Source: Takakia lepidozioides
Taxonomy: Eukaryota > Streptophyta > Takakiopsida > Takakiales > Takakiaceae
Reading direction: 5' to 3'
Length of the DNA: 64,000 nt
NCBI GenBank assembly: GCA_030704615.1
Contig: CM060731.1
Coordinates: forward strand, 8,000,001-8,064,000
Notes under the pieces: model-generated
The model's database searches: none
The model's input: only the letters and a program-made list of their open reading frames with translations
What the model was told of the DNA's origin: nothing
Translations under genes and position numbers: made by a program
Shown here: positions 1-11,500 of the stretch, in pieces
Numbering within the stretch: the first letter of the stretch is position 1
Layout: each line of letters opens with the position of its first letter

Positions 1-3000
1 AAAGAGCACGGATTGTGCAAGTTCGAGGTGAAGCCAGGGAGAGGGCAGTAGAGACGACGAGAGTGCTGGAGGTGGTTTCGCAGGAGGCTGACCCTGTTGA
101 GGAGGACGACATGGAGGTTTCTGACCAGGATGACATCCTCCCGGACATCCCCAGGCCCCAAACCCGGAGCATACAGGCTGGATTTGGCGGTCCTGGTGGG
201 CTGCCGGAAAACCCCTCTGCAGCAGACGTCATGTCTGAGGCGGATATGAAGTTGGCCGCTGCCAAGATGTTGGAGGCAACCCACAGCAACATTGGCAGGG
301 TGCTGGGGGGCATGGTGTACCCGGCCAAGCTTCGAATTCCCCTTTGCCGCTTGGTGTCATTGCAGGTGGTGAGACCTGCCCTCCCAGGCGATATCGACAA
401 GCTGAAATTCTCTTTCCGGGATGGATATCGAATGGGGTCTGCCGCCTTTTACGTTTCCATTGAGAACGACCACGGAGCTTCCCGTGCCCACACTTCCGAT
501 GAGGTGGACAAATGGGGTCCCCATTGGCAAACGCGAAATGAGGAGTTCGAGAGATCGATTGCTAGTGATCCTCTTTTCCAGCACATGTCCGGCAAGATGT
601 TCTACGTGTGGGACGGCAATCATCGCCTCCTGGCATGGATGGAGCACATTGCCCAAGCCCACCCCAATGATCTCGATTGGCATTTCGCCGTCGATTGTGT
701 TGTGCTGAAGGTTGCGGGGCCCAAAGATCGCAGTCTTCTCAAAGCTGCAATGGCCGACATCAACTCGTAAGCTACAACCCCTCTCGCTTTTGGACTTTGA
801 ATTTGGAAGTCATTTCATTGCGAATCCTCATATATGATGAAAATTCCCATTTCAGTATTGTTTGATGGAAATGTGGCACTGCAGGGTGACTGAGAATGCC
901 TTCATTGCCACCAACTTGTCCCATATGCTCTTCCGAGTGAAGGATGTCGGGAAGCAGGGGGTGCAAGAGTTTGCCAATTCCCTCAGTGCCGACCTCCTGC
1001 GCAAGTCGGAGGCAAAGGCAGACAGAACCTGGTATAGGCTGAGCGTCGACGCCATGGTGGACTACATATTTCGCGTAAAGCTCCTGACAGTTTTGTTGAG
1101 CTAGTCTGTCTCTCCTCCCCCAATAGAAGAAATTGTGTTGAGCAGGATCTCTAATCTTATGTGCGCCTTTTCGACAGACGAAAATACAGCAGGATTTGGC
1201 ACATGCGCGGAGGTTCTACATGGAGTCAGAGGAGAAGAATCCAACCCTCCCGGAACTCGAATCGTATGTCAAAGCTGCGGAGGTGAGGGCCCGCATAAAG
1301 TACAAGTCGCGGATGGTAAAGTACGTGGCCATAGCTGATCCCGCCCTTAGTGCCGACTTTCTGGTGGAGGTGGGGAAGCACTACTCTCGCGCTCTGAAGC
1401 CCACGATGACATTGGAGAAGCTCCATCGTCTAGCCACATCCTGTGTGGATGCAACAGAAAAGGTGATACATTCTTAACCAAATTGTGGTGGCAACAACTC
1501 CTTTTTGTGGTGTTTGGCGCTTACGAATATGCTGGGTGGTTGGACAGACCCGGTGGCTCCAAATCTGGAATGGTTCCCAAAGTACCAGGGACATGTGGAG
1601 CTTCCCTAAACCGGACAAACTCTCTGACCCCACATTCGACATGTGGATGAACCGCATGACATGGTGGTTTCAGGTACATCCCCACGCTTCGTTTGGGGCT
1701 TCTACTCTAGTAGGGGGTGGATTCATTGTATTTTTTGAGGAAAGCGATCTGATGGACAATCTCCACAGGTGACGACGAATGCGCAAGAGCAGCTGGACAC
1801 ACAAGCACATCAGTTCAAGATGGAGATATCTCCTGCAGCAGAGAGCCTACGTGACTATGTGACGAGGTACTTTCTGCTCTACAAAACCAACCTATTCTTT
1901 CGGGAGATAGCAGATGCTCGCCGGAGCCACGAGTTCACCGACCAGCCGAACGCGGACAAAGCAGCAATGCGCCTTCTGTACAGGTACATACGCGCTGCCT
2001 TTCTTTCAAGTCCTGGCATTTCAGGATGTTAGAGGCCTAAGTGGTGTTAGGGAAAATGGCGCCGAATTTCCAGTCAGGGCTCCGAAAATGGCAAAGTCCC
2101 TAGACTGGCTGGCCCGGAACTGGAAATTCGGCGCCATTTTCCAGTTCCAGGCCCTATTGCCGTTCAGGGACTTAGCCATTTTCGGCCTAAGTCCCTAGTG
2201 TGGCTGGCCCGGAACTGGAAATTCGGCGCCGTTTTCCAGTTCTAGGCCCTATTGCCGTCCAGGGACTTAGCCATTTTCGGGCTAAGTCCCTAGGGTGGCT
2301 GGCCCGGAACTGGAAATACGGCGCCGTTTTCCAGTTCTAGGCCCTATTGCCGTCCAGGGACTTAGCCATTTTCGGGCTAAGTCCCTAGGGTGGCTGGCCC
2401 GGAACTGGAAATTCGGCGCCGTTTTCCAGTTCTAGGCCCTATTGCCGTCCAGGGACTTAGCCATTTTCGGGCTAAGTCCCTAGGGTGGCTGGCCCGGAAC
2501 TGGAAATTCGGCGCCGTTTTCCAGTTCTAGGCCCTATTGCCGTCCAGGGACTTAGCCATTTTCGGGCTAAGTCCCTAGGGTGGCTGGCCCGGAACTGGAA
2601 ATTCGGCGCCGTTTTCCAGTTCTAGGCCCTATTGCCGTCCAGGGACTTAGCCATTTTCGGGCTAAGTCCCTAGGGTGGCTGGCCCGGAACTGGAAATTCG
2701 GCGCCGTTTTCCAGTTCTAGGCCCTATTGCCGTCCAGGGACTTAGCCATTTTCGGCCTAAGTCCCTAGGGTGGCTGGCCCGGAACTGGAAATTCGGCGCC
2801 GTTTTCCAGTTCTAGGCCCTATTGCCGTCCAGGGACTTAGCCATTTTCGGGCTAAGTCCCTAGACTGGCTAGCCCTGAAGTGGAAATTCGACGCCATATT
2901 CCAGTTCCAGGCCCTATTGCCGTCCAGGGACTTAGCCATTTTCGGTCTAAGTCCCTAGGGTGGCTGGCCCGGAACTGGAAATTCGGCGCCGTTTTCCAGT

Positions 3001-5608
3001 TCTAGGCCCTATTGCCGTCCAGGGACTTAGCCATTTTCGGGCTAAGTCCCTAGGGTGGCTGGCCCGGAACTGGAAATTCGGCGCCGTTTTCCAGTTCCAG
3101 GCCCTATTGCCGTCCAGGGACTTAGCCATTTTCGGGCTAAGTCCCTAGACTGGGTGGCCCTGAAGTGGAAATTCGGCGCCATATTCCAGTTGTAGGCCCT
3201 ATTGCCGTTCAGGGACTTAGCCATTTTCGGACCTCATTGTGTTTTTCATGAATGCAGGTACTGTAAGTTCTCGCTTTTGGAGAAAGGTCATCTGTCTTTC
3301 GAGCCACCATTCTTCCTGGCATGGAGGAACCCTGGGGCTGACTCCATGTACACTGACGATATTGTGAAGGAGTGGCATCTGGAACATTTGCGTGATTGCC
3401 CTTGGTATGTGGACCTTCCGCCCGGCTCGCTCGACCCATCCGAGTTTCAATTGAAGCTGGATGCTGAATTCCGACGAAACCGGGCTCCGCTGCCTCCGTT
3501 GGGTGCAAAAGAGGCAAAAGCGCTTGCGAACTCCAGGAAAGCGGCAGAGCTTGCTCAGGCAGGAATTCAGGAGAAATTGCATGAGAAGAGTAAAGGTCAA
3601 AGGAAAAGGACAAGGAAACAGGTGACTGCAGTAACACCCAAAAAGAAGACAACCATCGGGGCATCGGAGGAGGCGCAGGAGGGGACCCAAGAGAGTGACT
3701 CCGACGCCGATTTTGTTCAAGGTCCTGCGACTGCTGTTGCTCCTACCCAGTCACCGGTCGTCCGGGTTCCCAAGTCAGTTCGGAGTGGGACTGGCTCTGC
3801 CAAGAAGTTGGCATTTGAGGGCGAGCCTACACGGCGGTATTCGGCGGTGACGTTTACGCACAGGCCAAAGCTAGAACCTCCAACCATCATCCAATGCGTC
3901 AATGAGAGCTTCCTTGACGCTCTCGCTGCCAGGGCGAAGAAGGTGGCACACAACAAGTCTCTGGCGGAGCAGAAGGGGAAAACCAAGAAGAGGGCTGCCG
4001 GTACAGAGCCTAAAGACACCCCTGGTTTTGAAGCCATGATGGAATTCTTCACGGCTGTGAGCACGAATTGCAAGAGCACTTGGGGGGGGGTTGAGGTGGA
4101 GAGAGCTTGCGACATGATTCTCCTCGACATTCCAGATGGGGAGCTGCTGGAGGGCCTGGATGGTGTGCCCACCTGGAACAGGTTTACTGAGGACTACTGG
4201 AAAGCCGGGTTTGGGCTGGCGGGGATGCTTCTGGATGACGGTGGATGTGTGGTTGTCCTTGCCACGAGAGGGAAGACCACAGAGAATGCGGTGGCAAGGT
4301 GGACACCGAAAAGTGTCACCCCGGTCCTCCTCAGAAAATGGTTCTGCATCAGTACGCAGGGGTTGCGAACAGAGGGCCAAAGTGTAAGTTATCAATCTAT
4401 TGCATTCACTTCATATTGTGGTGTATGTTAAGTAGACCCTGGAATTGATCCCTTCTTTGTTGGATGTGCAGACATTGGTGTTTGAGGCATATTGCTTTGT
4501 GAAGAGAGGGTCTACGTTCAAATTCCGCAACGACGGTCGTCTTGTTGATGCCGCTGTGGACCCTGTAACCTACGATGTCCTCTACAACTATGTGCCCCAC
4601 TCTAGTATGCCGAAGGACACAAAGACAGGCAAACCGTGGCGGTACAGCCGGACCCGGAGCCCTGCTTTCATCGAAACCCTCATGGAGACGTGCTCGGATG
4701 TCCAAGGGCGGATTCTGGACCTCACATGCGGCACGGGTAAGCCTTCACGTGCTCAGTTTGTCCCCTGGCCCCATTGCAATTGCATGCCGCAAGCTATTAA
4801 CCGCCCGCTTTGTTCCTCAGGTGCTTCAATGTGGGCAGGGACGTTGTCCGACAGGCATGTGTTCGCCTTCGAGCCAGATACTGCCCTCCACAACTCGGAA
4901 CTTGCAGCGGCTGAACGTCTGCCGAAAGAGGAAGAGGCATCCTCGGAGGATGAGGAAAAATCCGAGAAGGAGCAGGGGGAGGAAGTTGGGATCGAGGCCG
5001 AGGAGCCCCCGGTTTACGAGTGAGTGGTGGCATTGTAAGTTGCCTCCAGATTTTGTGAGGCACCTCCCTCCGCTCTCTTATTTCATTGAAAACCCTTTCT
5101 GGTTGTGCTGGTATTGACATTCTTCAAGTGGATTTGTTCTTACTGTAGGATGCCAAGTACTGCCAGAGGGACGTCTACACCGGAGTTCATGGGCAGGAGG
5201 AACGTGCCTTTTTTTGCCAGGGGGGATTTCATGCCTAGTCCAGAAAGGGAGTACATCCTTCCTACTTATGCTGCCCGGCTTGCTTCGGTGTCCATTAGGA
5301 GGTGTTCCGAACGTAGTCGTGTACAGCAGATTTTAGACGAGGCAAGCCTCAAGAAAATGAAGATGAGGGAGGAGGCAGCAGCTATTAGAGCCCGTCGGGC
5401 TCGTAGATTTGTGTTGGATTCTGCTGAGGAAAGTGGGGGAGAAGACGCAGAAGATTCCCAGGAGGTGAGGTGGACAGTCCCCCAAGGAGAGGACGGGATT
5501 TTTGAGAGGCATAGTGGAACTGATGCATCACAGAGCTCGGAGGATGAGGGGGATGAGGGGGATGAGGAAGAAGGTGGGGCAAGTTCCTCGGAGGGTGTAG
5601 GAGAGTAG
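1..5608 (+). CDS. ParB-like plus DNA methyltransferase-like protein, nine exons, 5' partial
   Basis: The exons I derive are <3-766, 885-1074, 1178-1462, 1548-1673, 1769-1983, 3258-4383, 4472-4736, 4821-5019 and 5149-5608. Every junction has a GT donor and an AG acceptor and all phases fit, giving 1209 codons plus a stop; the true start lies left of the window. Exon 1 has a ParB-type core: a conserved R-P strand near nt 380 and FYVWDGNHR at nt 600-626, matching the ParB/Srx (D)GxHR signature. Exon 6 has a basic, low-complexity linker and then DMILLDIPD (nt 4111-4137), where an amino-methyltransferase motif IV (D/N-P-P-Y) would sit. Exons 7-8 make ILDLTCGTGASMWAG, followed by an acidic residue in FEPD; this resembles the SAM-binding motif I. 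The order IV then I is that of permuted beta-class N6A/N4C methyltransferases. DIPD in place of DPPY argues against normal catalysis. The C-terminus is acidic. Domain names are inferred from motifs; the exon structure is well supported. Ends 215 bp before the element terminus. Confidence 0.72.
2041..3230. repeat. 95-bp tandem array with two hairpins per unit, inside intron 5
   Basis: About twelve head-to-tail units of 95 bp fill most of the 1274-bp intron 1984-3257. The core GGCGCC recurs every 95 bp (near 2130, 2225, 2320 and so on to 3175). Each unit contains a perfect 11-bp stem, GGGACTTAGCC with a seven-base loop and GGCTAAGTCCC. It also has a near-palindrome centred on GGCGCC whose arms read GAACTGGAAA and TTTTCCAGTTC. 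Central units are almost identical; the outer ones (2041-2200, 2860-2960, 3140-3230) are diverged, which is the usual pattern for an array homogenised by unequal exchange. The array leaves both splice sites of the intron intact. Confidence 0.93.
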
Positions 5609-5671
5609 TGCCCATTCCGGCTATGACAGTTAGAACACACTTGTATAGACGTGGCTTGCCACAAAATTTGC

Positions 5672-5677
5672 AATAAA
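5672..5677 (+). terminator. Poly(A) signal of the ParB/methyltransferase gene
   Basis: AATAAA lies 64 bp after the TAG stop of the last exon. It is the only canonical signal between the stop codon and the element end at 5823. Confidence 0.6.
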
Positions 5678-5769
5678 ATGTTGCATTTCAAGTCCACTGG
5701 TGCCACATTCCAACTTCACATGACCCTATTTCCGTGCCTCCTAACCCTATTTCCGTGGACTCACAATGG

Positions 5770-5823
5770 TCTGCTCATGCTTTTTTTTTTTCCGCTCATG
5801 CTCATGCCGCTCATGAAATAGCA
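5770..5823 (+). repeat. Right terminal sequence of element A
   Basis: The words CTGCTCATG, CCGCTCATG, CTCATG and CCGCTCATG occur in a row and end in AAATAGCA. A run of eleven T separates the first two. The same series in the same order ends element B at 26343. No inverted partner is visible at the left because it would lie outside the window. Confidence 0.65.
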
Positions 5824-6479
5824 GCCCCCGCAAGTAGATTATTGGCTTCATTCCAAGCCTTGTTAGTGACCGAGATTTCATTTCTATTGGCCATGATCGT
5901 TTGTTGCAACTCCAGGATGTGCCTCTCTTGATCAGCTTCAATTTGCCTGTATTGCTTGAAAGTATCCTCATTGCGACAGATTGTATTCTTCATATCGACA
6001 ATGAGTTTCATTTGCTCAACATTCTCTGCTTCTGCCTTCATACCTTTTTTTGCTTGACTGTTTATTTCTTTTGTAGTTTGGTCAAGCATAGTTGTGAGTG
6101 TAGCACATTGTATGGCCACCCTGTCATGCACTGTCTGCAACTCCGTATGTAGTGCATTCACTTCTTGCAACTTGCTTTCATGCTTCACCTGCATTTGGTA
6201 TAGCTGTTGCTTATGTGCTTCGTGCAATTGGTCTTGCGCGAGGCCTGCCTCAATCAATTGTTCCTTGGCCAATTGCAAAGCCGCTTCTGTATTCTCCAAG
6301 TCTTGCTGCATCTTGAGAGTGACCTCTTCATCGACCTTGTTTGCACACTCAGTGGCTAGTCGAGCCTCAAACTCCTTCCTGAGTTCCTCTCTCAAGGCTG
6401 TCAATTGGGTAGTTGGAACATGGGATTTGACATAAGTCCCTAACAAATTAAGTGTCCTGCCTATGGAACTCATAAGCAT
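5824..6479 (-). pseudogene. RT2 terminal open reading frame, coiled coil, truncated
   Basis: An open frame of about 218 residues, rich in Glu, Gln, Lys and Ala with heptad spacing of Leu, Ile and Met, is a long coiled coil. Its apparent stop (TGA) belongs to the first bases of element A, so the native C-terminus is lost. It starts 42 bp after the stop of the preceding RT2 frame. I do not recognise a family. Extra coiled-coil frames downstream of pol are known from some plant gypsy lineages, but a link is only inferred. Confidence 0.55.
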
Positions 6480-6521
6480 TGCCTGTTGAGGGTCATCATG
6501 GTGAGCTTGCTACTGTTCTCC

Positions 6522-6944
6522 CTAATCCTCAACAGTGTGATGTCTCACGAACCACTCAGGCCATTGTCCCACCAGATTTTCTTCCTGAACCACTTCATCC
6601 ATCACCGGTGCTGCAGTGTCTTGACATTCTACCTGTGGTACCTCCGACACAGGTGTGTGTATTATATGCACCTCAGGACTTCCCTTGGGCAACAATTGCA
6701 CCTCTGGAATCTCTGTCTCCTTGACCAGACCAGAATATTCATAGAGAAGGTCCCCCTTCTCAATTTCTGCCACTATCTGTTCTGTAGTTGGAATATCTAA
6801 CCCTTCTTTTTCCAAATCAATTATTTCTGGTTGAGCTGCATGGACAACTTGTAACCTTGTGACAAGTCGATCATTTGGCTGTGATGGCTTTGATACTGAA
6901 GTAACTTCCTCTTCCCTCTCTAAAGGTCCTGCTTCTAGTAATAG
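6522..6944 (-). CDS. RT2 polyprotein, distal part beyond the RT1 insertion
   Basis: Minus-strand frame that continues the RT2 frame ending at 13915. When RT1 and one copy of AATAG are removed, the two halves join in frame with no stop, giving an acidic tail of about 140 residues ending in VRHHTVED. No domain recognised. It is useful mainly as proof that RT1 landed in an open frame. Confidence 0.65.
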   Translation of the reverse strand, partial: LLLEAGPLEREEEVTSVSKPSQPNDRLVTRLQVVHAAQPEIIDLEKEGLDIPTTEQIVAEIEKGDLLYEYSGLVKETEIPEVQLLPKGSPEVHIIHTPVSEVPQVECQDTAAPVMDEVVQEENLVGQWPEWFVRHHTVED

Positions 6945-7667
6945 TGTCGCACACCTCAGTTCGGTAAACTCCCTTCAAGTCATAGTTACTCGTTTTGATG
7001 CGCGCGCCTGACTCCCAACCTGGCCCCCAGGCCAAGTTGGAGTTTCGGCTGCTCACCGGGACATAACGGTCCCCTTCCGCTTCCCTCTAAACCCTCCACC
7101 TATTTGGGACTAGGAGAATTCCCTTTGGTAGATGGCAGTCCGGAACAGCTCCCCACTCTTTGGTCGCTTTCCGGCTCGCTCGCTTACTCACTAGTTTTTG
7201 GTCACCAACGGGCTTGCACCGTTCTCGGGGTTACTACTCCCTATATATACTTCTGTAGCTGTCCGCGGGGGTTTCATAACCAGCCATGCCATTTTATGGC
7301 GAACCACCACGAAAACCCTCGACTCCCGGTGGTGAGTCGCGGTGAGTCTTGGCCCACTCACCGCGGCCCCAATGGACCGTGATGAGTCCCAAGACTCCCC
7401 ACGACTCCCACCTCGAGGTCTCCTCCCCATGGTGAGTCCTATGCCACCCCCACTAAGTCCCACTAAGCTACCACCACCCCTTGTGGAGCCACCTCCACCG
7501 CAACCCGGTGTGCGGGGCTCCACCTAGTGAGCGCCTCCGCCTCCTTGAGTGCCTTGGGCACTCAAGGGTGCTTCAGCCCCCCATACCTATCGCTGCCGCT
7601 GCCCCCACCACAGGGGCAGCCCCTCATGTGTCCCGACCCCCTGCCCTCAAGGCAAAGGGCCGCGACA
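6945..7667 (-). repeat. RT1 3' LTR
   Basis: 723 bp, starting TGTCGCACACC and ending GGCCGCGACA on the plus strand. Identical to the other LTR except at 6993. A TATATATA box near 7240 lies in the correct orientation for minus-strand transcription. Confidence 0.97.
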
Positions 7668-8574
7668 CACACCCCTACCAACAGGGAGTCGATGTCCTCA
7701 TCGACTTTGTCCATTTTGTAGAAACGAACGTCCAAGTTGTGGCGTCCCACATCAAGGAGTTTGTTTCCGTACCATGGCGTCCCATGGCAAAGAACCAAAC
7801 CCCACACTTGACTCCACTCTCCACTAGCTAGTTCGGCCGACTTCCTCCAAGTCCCGGCCAAGGGTGGAGCCTCTCCAGCTCCCCCCAGTGCACTCTTCTT
7901 GGCCTACTTCAAGGCCAAGGAACGATCCTCCCCGAGGATCGAATCGCCTTACTGCAACAACATTGCTTGCGATCGCTCATGATGCCGCTTTTGGCATCAC
8001 CTTGAGCAAGGGTTCACCTGGAACCCTCTTTGACTAGGAAGATAACCTTGAACCAACCGTGCGCCCCAATCACTACAATTGGGTCCGCCTTGGAATGCTG
8101 GCCTGAGGTACGGGAACACGCCGAAGCCGCACTACGACTTCGTCCCGAGGCTACACGATTATAGTACGTGAACGGAAGCACGTAGCTTCCGCGTTAGCCC
8201 GCACTACAAGGCAACCCCCTCGGTAGCGCAGTTATAGTACGCGCACGCGCCAGGTGCGCACTAGCACTTGAACTCCCAAATAAGGCGCAAGTTTCCTTGC
8301 CCCTTGGATGGGAGTCACCCGATTTCGGCACTGCGCAAACACACGATTAACTCAATTTACCTCTCCCACTTTTGTAAGCTAGCATGCATTCTACACACCA
8401 GCCAACCACACCATGCATCACCATTCCAAACACAATAGGACGCACAATATTTGGAACCCATTTCCTTTATCACAAATTTTTGTACAATACAAGTTTTTGC
8501 AATCGGATTCCTGAGCTAGCTAAACCGGGCTAAGCATGCATTTCCTCCCCCACGCTCCAAGGTTGATGTCCCCA
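7668..8574 (-). other. RT1 3' untranslated region
   Basis: Non-coding stretch between the chromodomain stop and the 3' LTR. It ends next to the LTR in a short G-rich tract (minus strand GGTAGGGGTGTG) that would serve as polypurine tract. I see no gene here. Confidence 0.6.
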
Positions 8575-11500
8575 TCAACGCTTCTTCCGCTTTTGAGGTC
8601 GCCCTTCGAACGCTGCAACTGCCTCGGATGCGTTTCCCATTTCTGAGGCACGCACCCAAGATGCCTCCACAAGATGATAGCCCTTCCATTTGACGAGATA
8701 CTCAGTTTCTCGGTTCTTGAACCTCCTCGACTTAAGTATTGCCTCCACCTCGTACTCGGGTTCATTTTCATGATCCAACAGCATAGGTGGCGGACGCAAC
8801 ACTTGCTGACGATTCGGACGTGCTTCATCTTTGAAGTAAGGCTTCAAAAGGGAGACATGGAATACTGGGTGCACCTTGCTGTTTGCTGGCAGCTCCAATT
8901 CATACACATCCTCATTCATAACCCTCCGAATGCGAAAGGGACCCGCATACGGAGGTACGAACTTCGGACTCATTTCCGGAGGTAGTCGAAAATTCTTGAT
9001 GTTCAACCAGACCTCTGTGCCTGCCTCAAACTTCACTTCCCTCCGCTTCCGATTCGCCTGCCTTTCATACCGTTTCCTAGCTTTGGCAATGTTGTACTTT
9101 GCGAGCTTCAACAAACGCTCGCGTTCTTCCAGTACCGCCGCTACTGCTGGTTCCTCAACGTCCTGGGCGGCCCAACTTGTCGGCACCAGAGGTGCTTTTC
9201 CATAGACCAACACAAAAGGGGAAACTCCCGTCGCGGAGTGTTCTGTGTTATTATAACAGAACTCTGCCGCGTCTAAGTGTTCCATCCAGTCTGATTGGTC
9301 TGCCGACACGTAATTCCGCAAGAATTGCTTCACTACGGAATTCACTCTTTCCGTTTGGCCGTCGTCGTAGGTCGGAAGGCGGTGCTCATCTTCAGCCTCG
9401 TCCCCATCTTCTTCCAAAGTGCTCTCCAGAATTTACTCGTAAACTTTGGGTCGCGGTCCGAGACAATATCCTTCGGGACTCCATGATGCTTTAAGACGTG
9501 GGCGAAGTAAAGTCGCCCTGTCTCCTGCGCAGTTGCCGTCTCCTTGGTGGGGATGAAATGGGCCATTTTACTGAACCTATCTACCACCACCATGATTGCA
9601 TCGAATCCTTTTGACAGCGGCATAGCAGTCATGAAATCCATCGAGACGCTTTCCCAAGTCCCCTCTGGAATCGGCAAGGGTTGTAACAGCCCCGCTTGCT
9701 TTTTATACTCGCTCCGGTTTTGTTGGCATGTGGTGCATGTCTTTACATACTCCTCTGCCTCCTCCCTCAGTTTGGGCCAGAAATACTCTTTCTTCAAGAG
9801 TGCCGCAGTGCGCTTGGCTCCACCGTGGCCCGCAAGCGGGCTATCATGGCATTCTCTCAAGAGACTATCCCTGATCCCTCCCTTTGGCACATAGAGACGT
9901 TTTTGCTTATACCGGAGCAGTCCGTTTTGCAAGTGGAACTGCGATTTAACCCCCATTCTCAAGTTCTGCATCACGCACTTTGCCAGCTCATCCTTCCGGC
10001 AAGCCTTCCGGATCTTCCTTTGGAGCGCCGTCTCGCCCTTGTACACCAACAAGAGCTGCTGCTTTCTACTTAAAGCATCGGCCACCACATTGTCCCGTCC
10101 CGGTTTGTACTGGATATCCACGTCGAACACTGCCAAAGTATCTTGCCACCTAAGTTGTTTTGGGGACAACTTGGGCTGCGTGGCAAAATACTTCACCGTG
10201 ACATTGTCCGTGAACACCTTCACTGGGTTGGAACCAACATAGTGGCGCCAGAGTTCAAGGCAATGTACCACCGCCTTCATCTCTTTTTCGTGCGTCGGCC
10301 ACCGTCGCTCCACTTCATTCAGTTTCTTACTTTCGTAAGCCACTGGACGTCCATCTTGCATAAGTACACCCCCAATTGCGAAGTCCGATGCATCTGTATG
10401 AATCTCAAACGGACGATCGAACTCCGGGATTTTTAAGACTGGAGCTTCCGTCATCCGCTGCTTCAATTCAGCAAAAGCTTGGCCACAAAATGTGTTCCAT
10501 ACCCAGACTTTGGATTTACACAGAAGGTCCGACAGCGGCCCCGCGATCTTGGCGAAATTTCTCACATACTTCCGGTAATAGGAGGCGAGTCCTAGGAAGG
10601 ATCGCACTCCCGGGACCGAAGTCGGAGGCTCCCAGTCCAAGATCGCCCTCACCTTTCTGTCATCCATTTTGATCCCATCCTGTGTAATCACGTGCCCCAA
10701 GAACTCCACTTTTGTGACCCCGAATTCGCACTTTGAAGCTTTGGCATACAGCTTCCCTTCTCGCAATTTTTGGAACACCCTTTTGAGGTGCTCCAGGTGC
10801 TCCTCCTTTGTTTTCGAGTACACCAAGATGTCGTCGATGTACACGATCACAAAGTCATCCAACCACTCCTGGAAAAGGCTGTTCATCAGCGTGCTAAATG
10901 TCGCTGGTGCATTGGTGAGCCCAAAAGGCATCACCAAGAACTCATATGAACCATACCTTGTCCTGCACGCGGTCTTCTCCTCATCTCCTTCCGCCACCCG
11001 GATTTGGTGATAGCCGGAGCGCAAGTCGATCCGGCTGAAATACTTCGCTCCTGCCAACCGATCGAAAAGGTCGTCGATCCTTGGCAAAGGGTACCGGTTT
11101 TTGATAGTCACCTTATTCAGAGCCCTGTAATCGACACACATCCGCAGCGTCCCATCCTTCTTGTCTGCAAATAGCACCGGGGCTCCGTAAGGTGACTTAC
11201 TCGGCCGGATGTACCCCTTTGACATTAGATCTTTGAGCTGAGTCTTCAGCTCGACCAACTCTTTGTGGCTCAACCGGTAGGGCGCCTTGGCAGGCGGTTC
11301 CGATCCCGGTATCACCTCAATTTTGTGGTCAACTCCTCTTCGCGGTGGCAAGCCGCTTGGTAAATCCTCCGGCATCACATCCTGGTATTTCTCCAAAATC
11401 CCCTTGATCCAATCTGGGCTCGGCTCCCCATCGCCTTCTCCTTTCACTTCTCTAATGTAAAGCAAAAACTGGGACTCGTGTGTCTCCTCCACGGCCCACT

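Larger units (their letters stand above)
1..5823 (+). mobile_element. Element A, right part of a transposon carrying the ParB/methyltransferase gene
   Basis: The right end is placed at 5823 because the sequence ...CCGCTCATG...TCATGAAATAGCA stops there and the interrupted minus-strand reading frame of the gypsy element RT2 begins immediately after. The same terminal string occurs at 26280-26343 (element B) and, inverted and diverged, at 26587 (element C). The left end is outside the window, so size, target duplication and any left terminal repeat are unknown. Classification as a transposon is inferred from the shared ends and the insertion into another element. Confidence 0.6.

Noticed and set aside
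2041-3230. CRISPR-like regular array
   Set aside because: Units are directly contiguous with no unique spacers, and the setting is a spliced eukaryotic gene.
3209-3720. Antisense frames of 151 and 167 residues
   Set aside because: Shadows of the phase-consistent exon 6 of the ParB/methyltransferase gene.
7191-7523. 110-residue frame present twice (also 13438-13770)
   Set aside because: Both lie within the two LTRs of RT1 and are identical because the LTRs are; no coding evidence.
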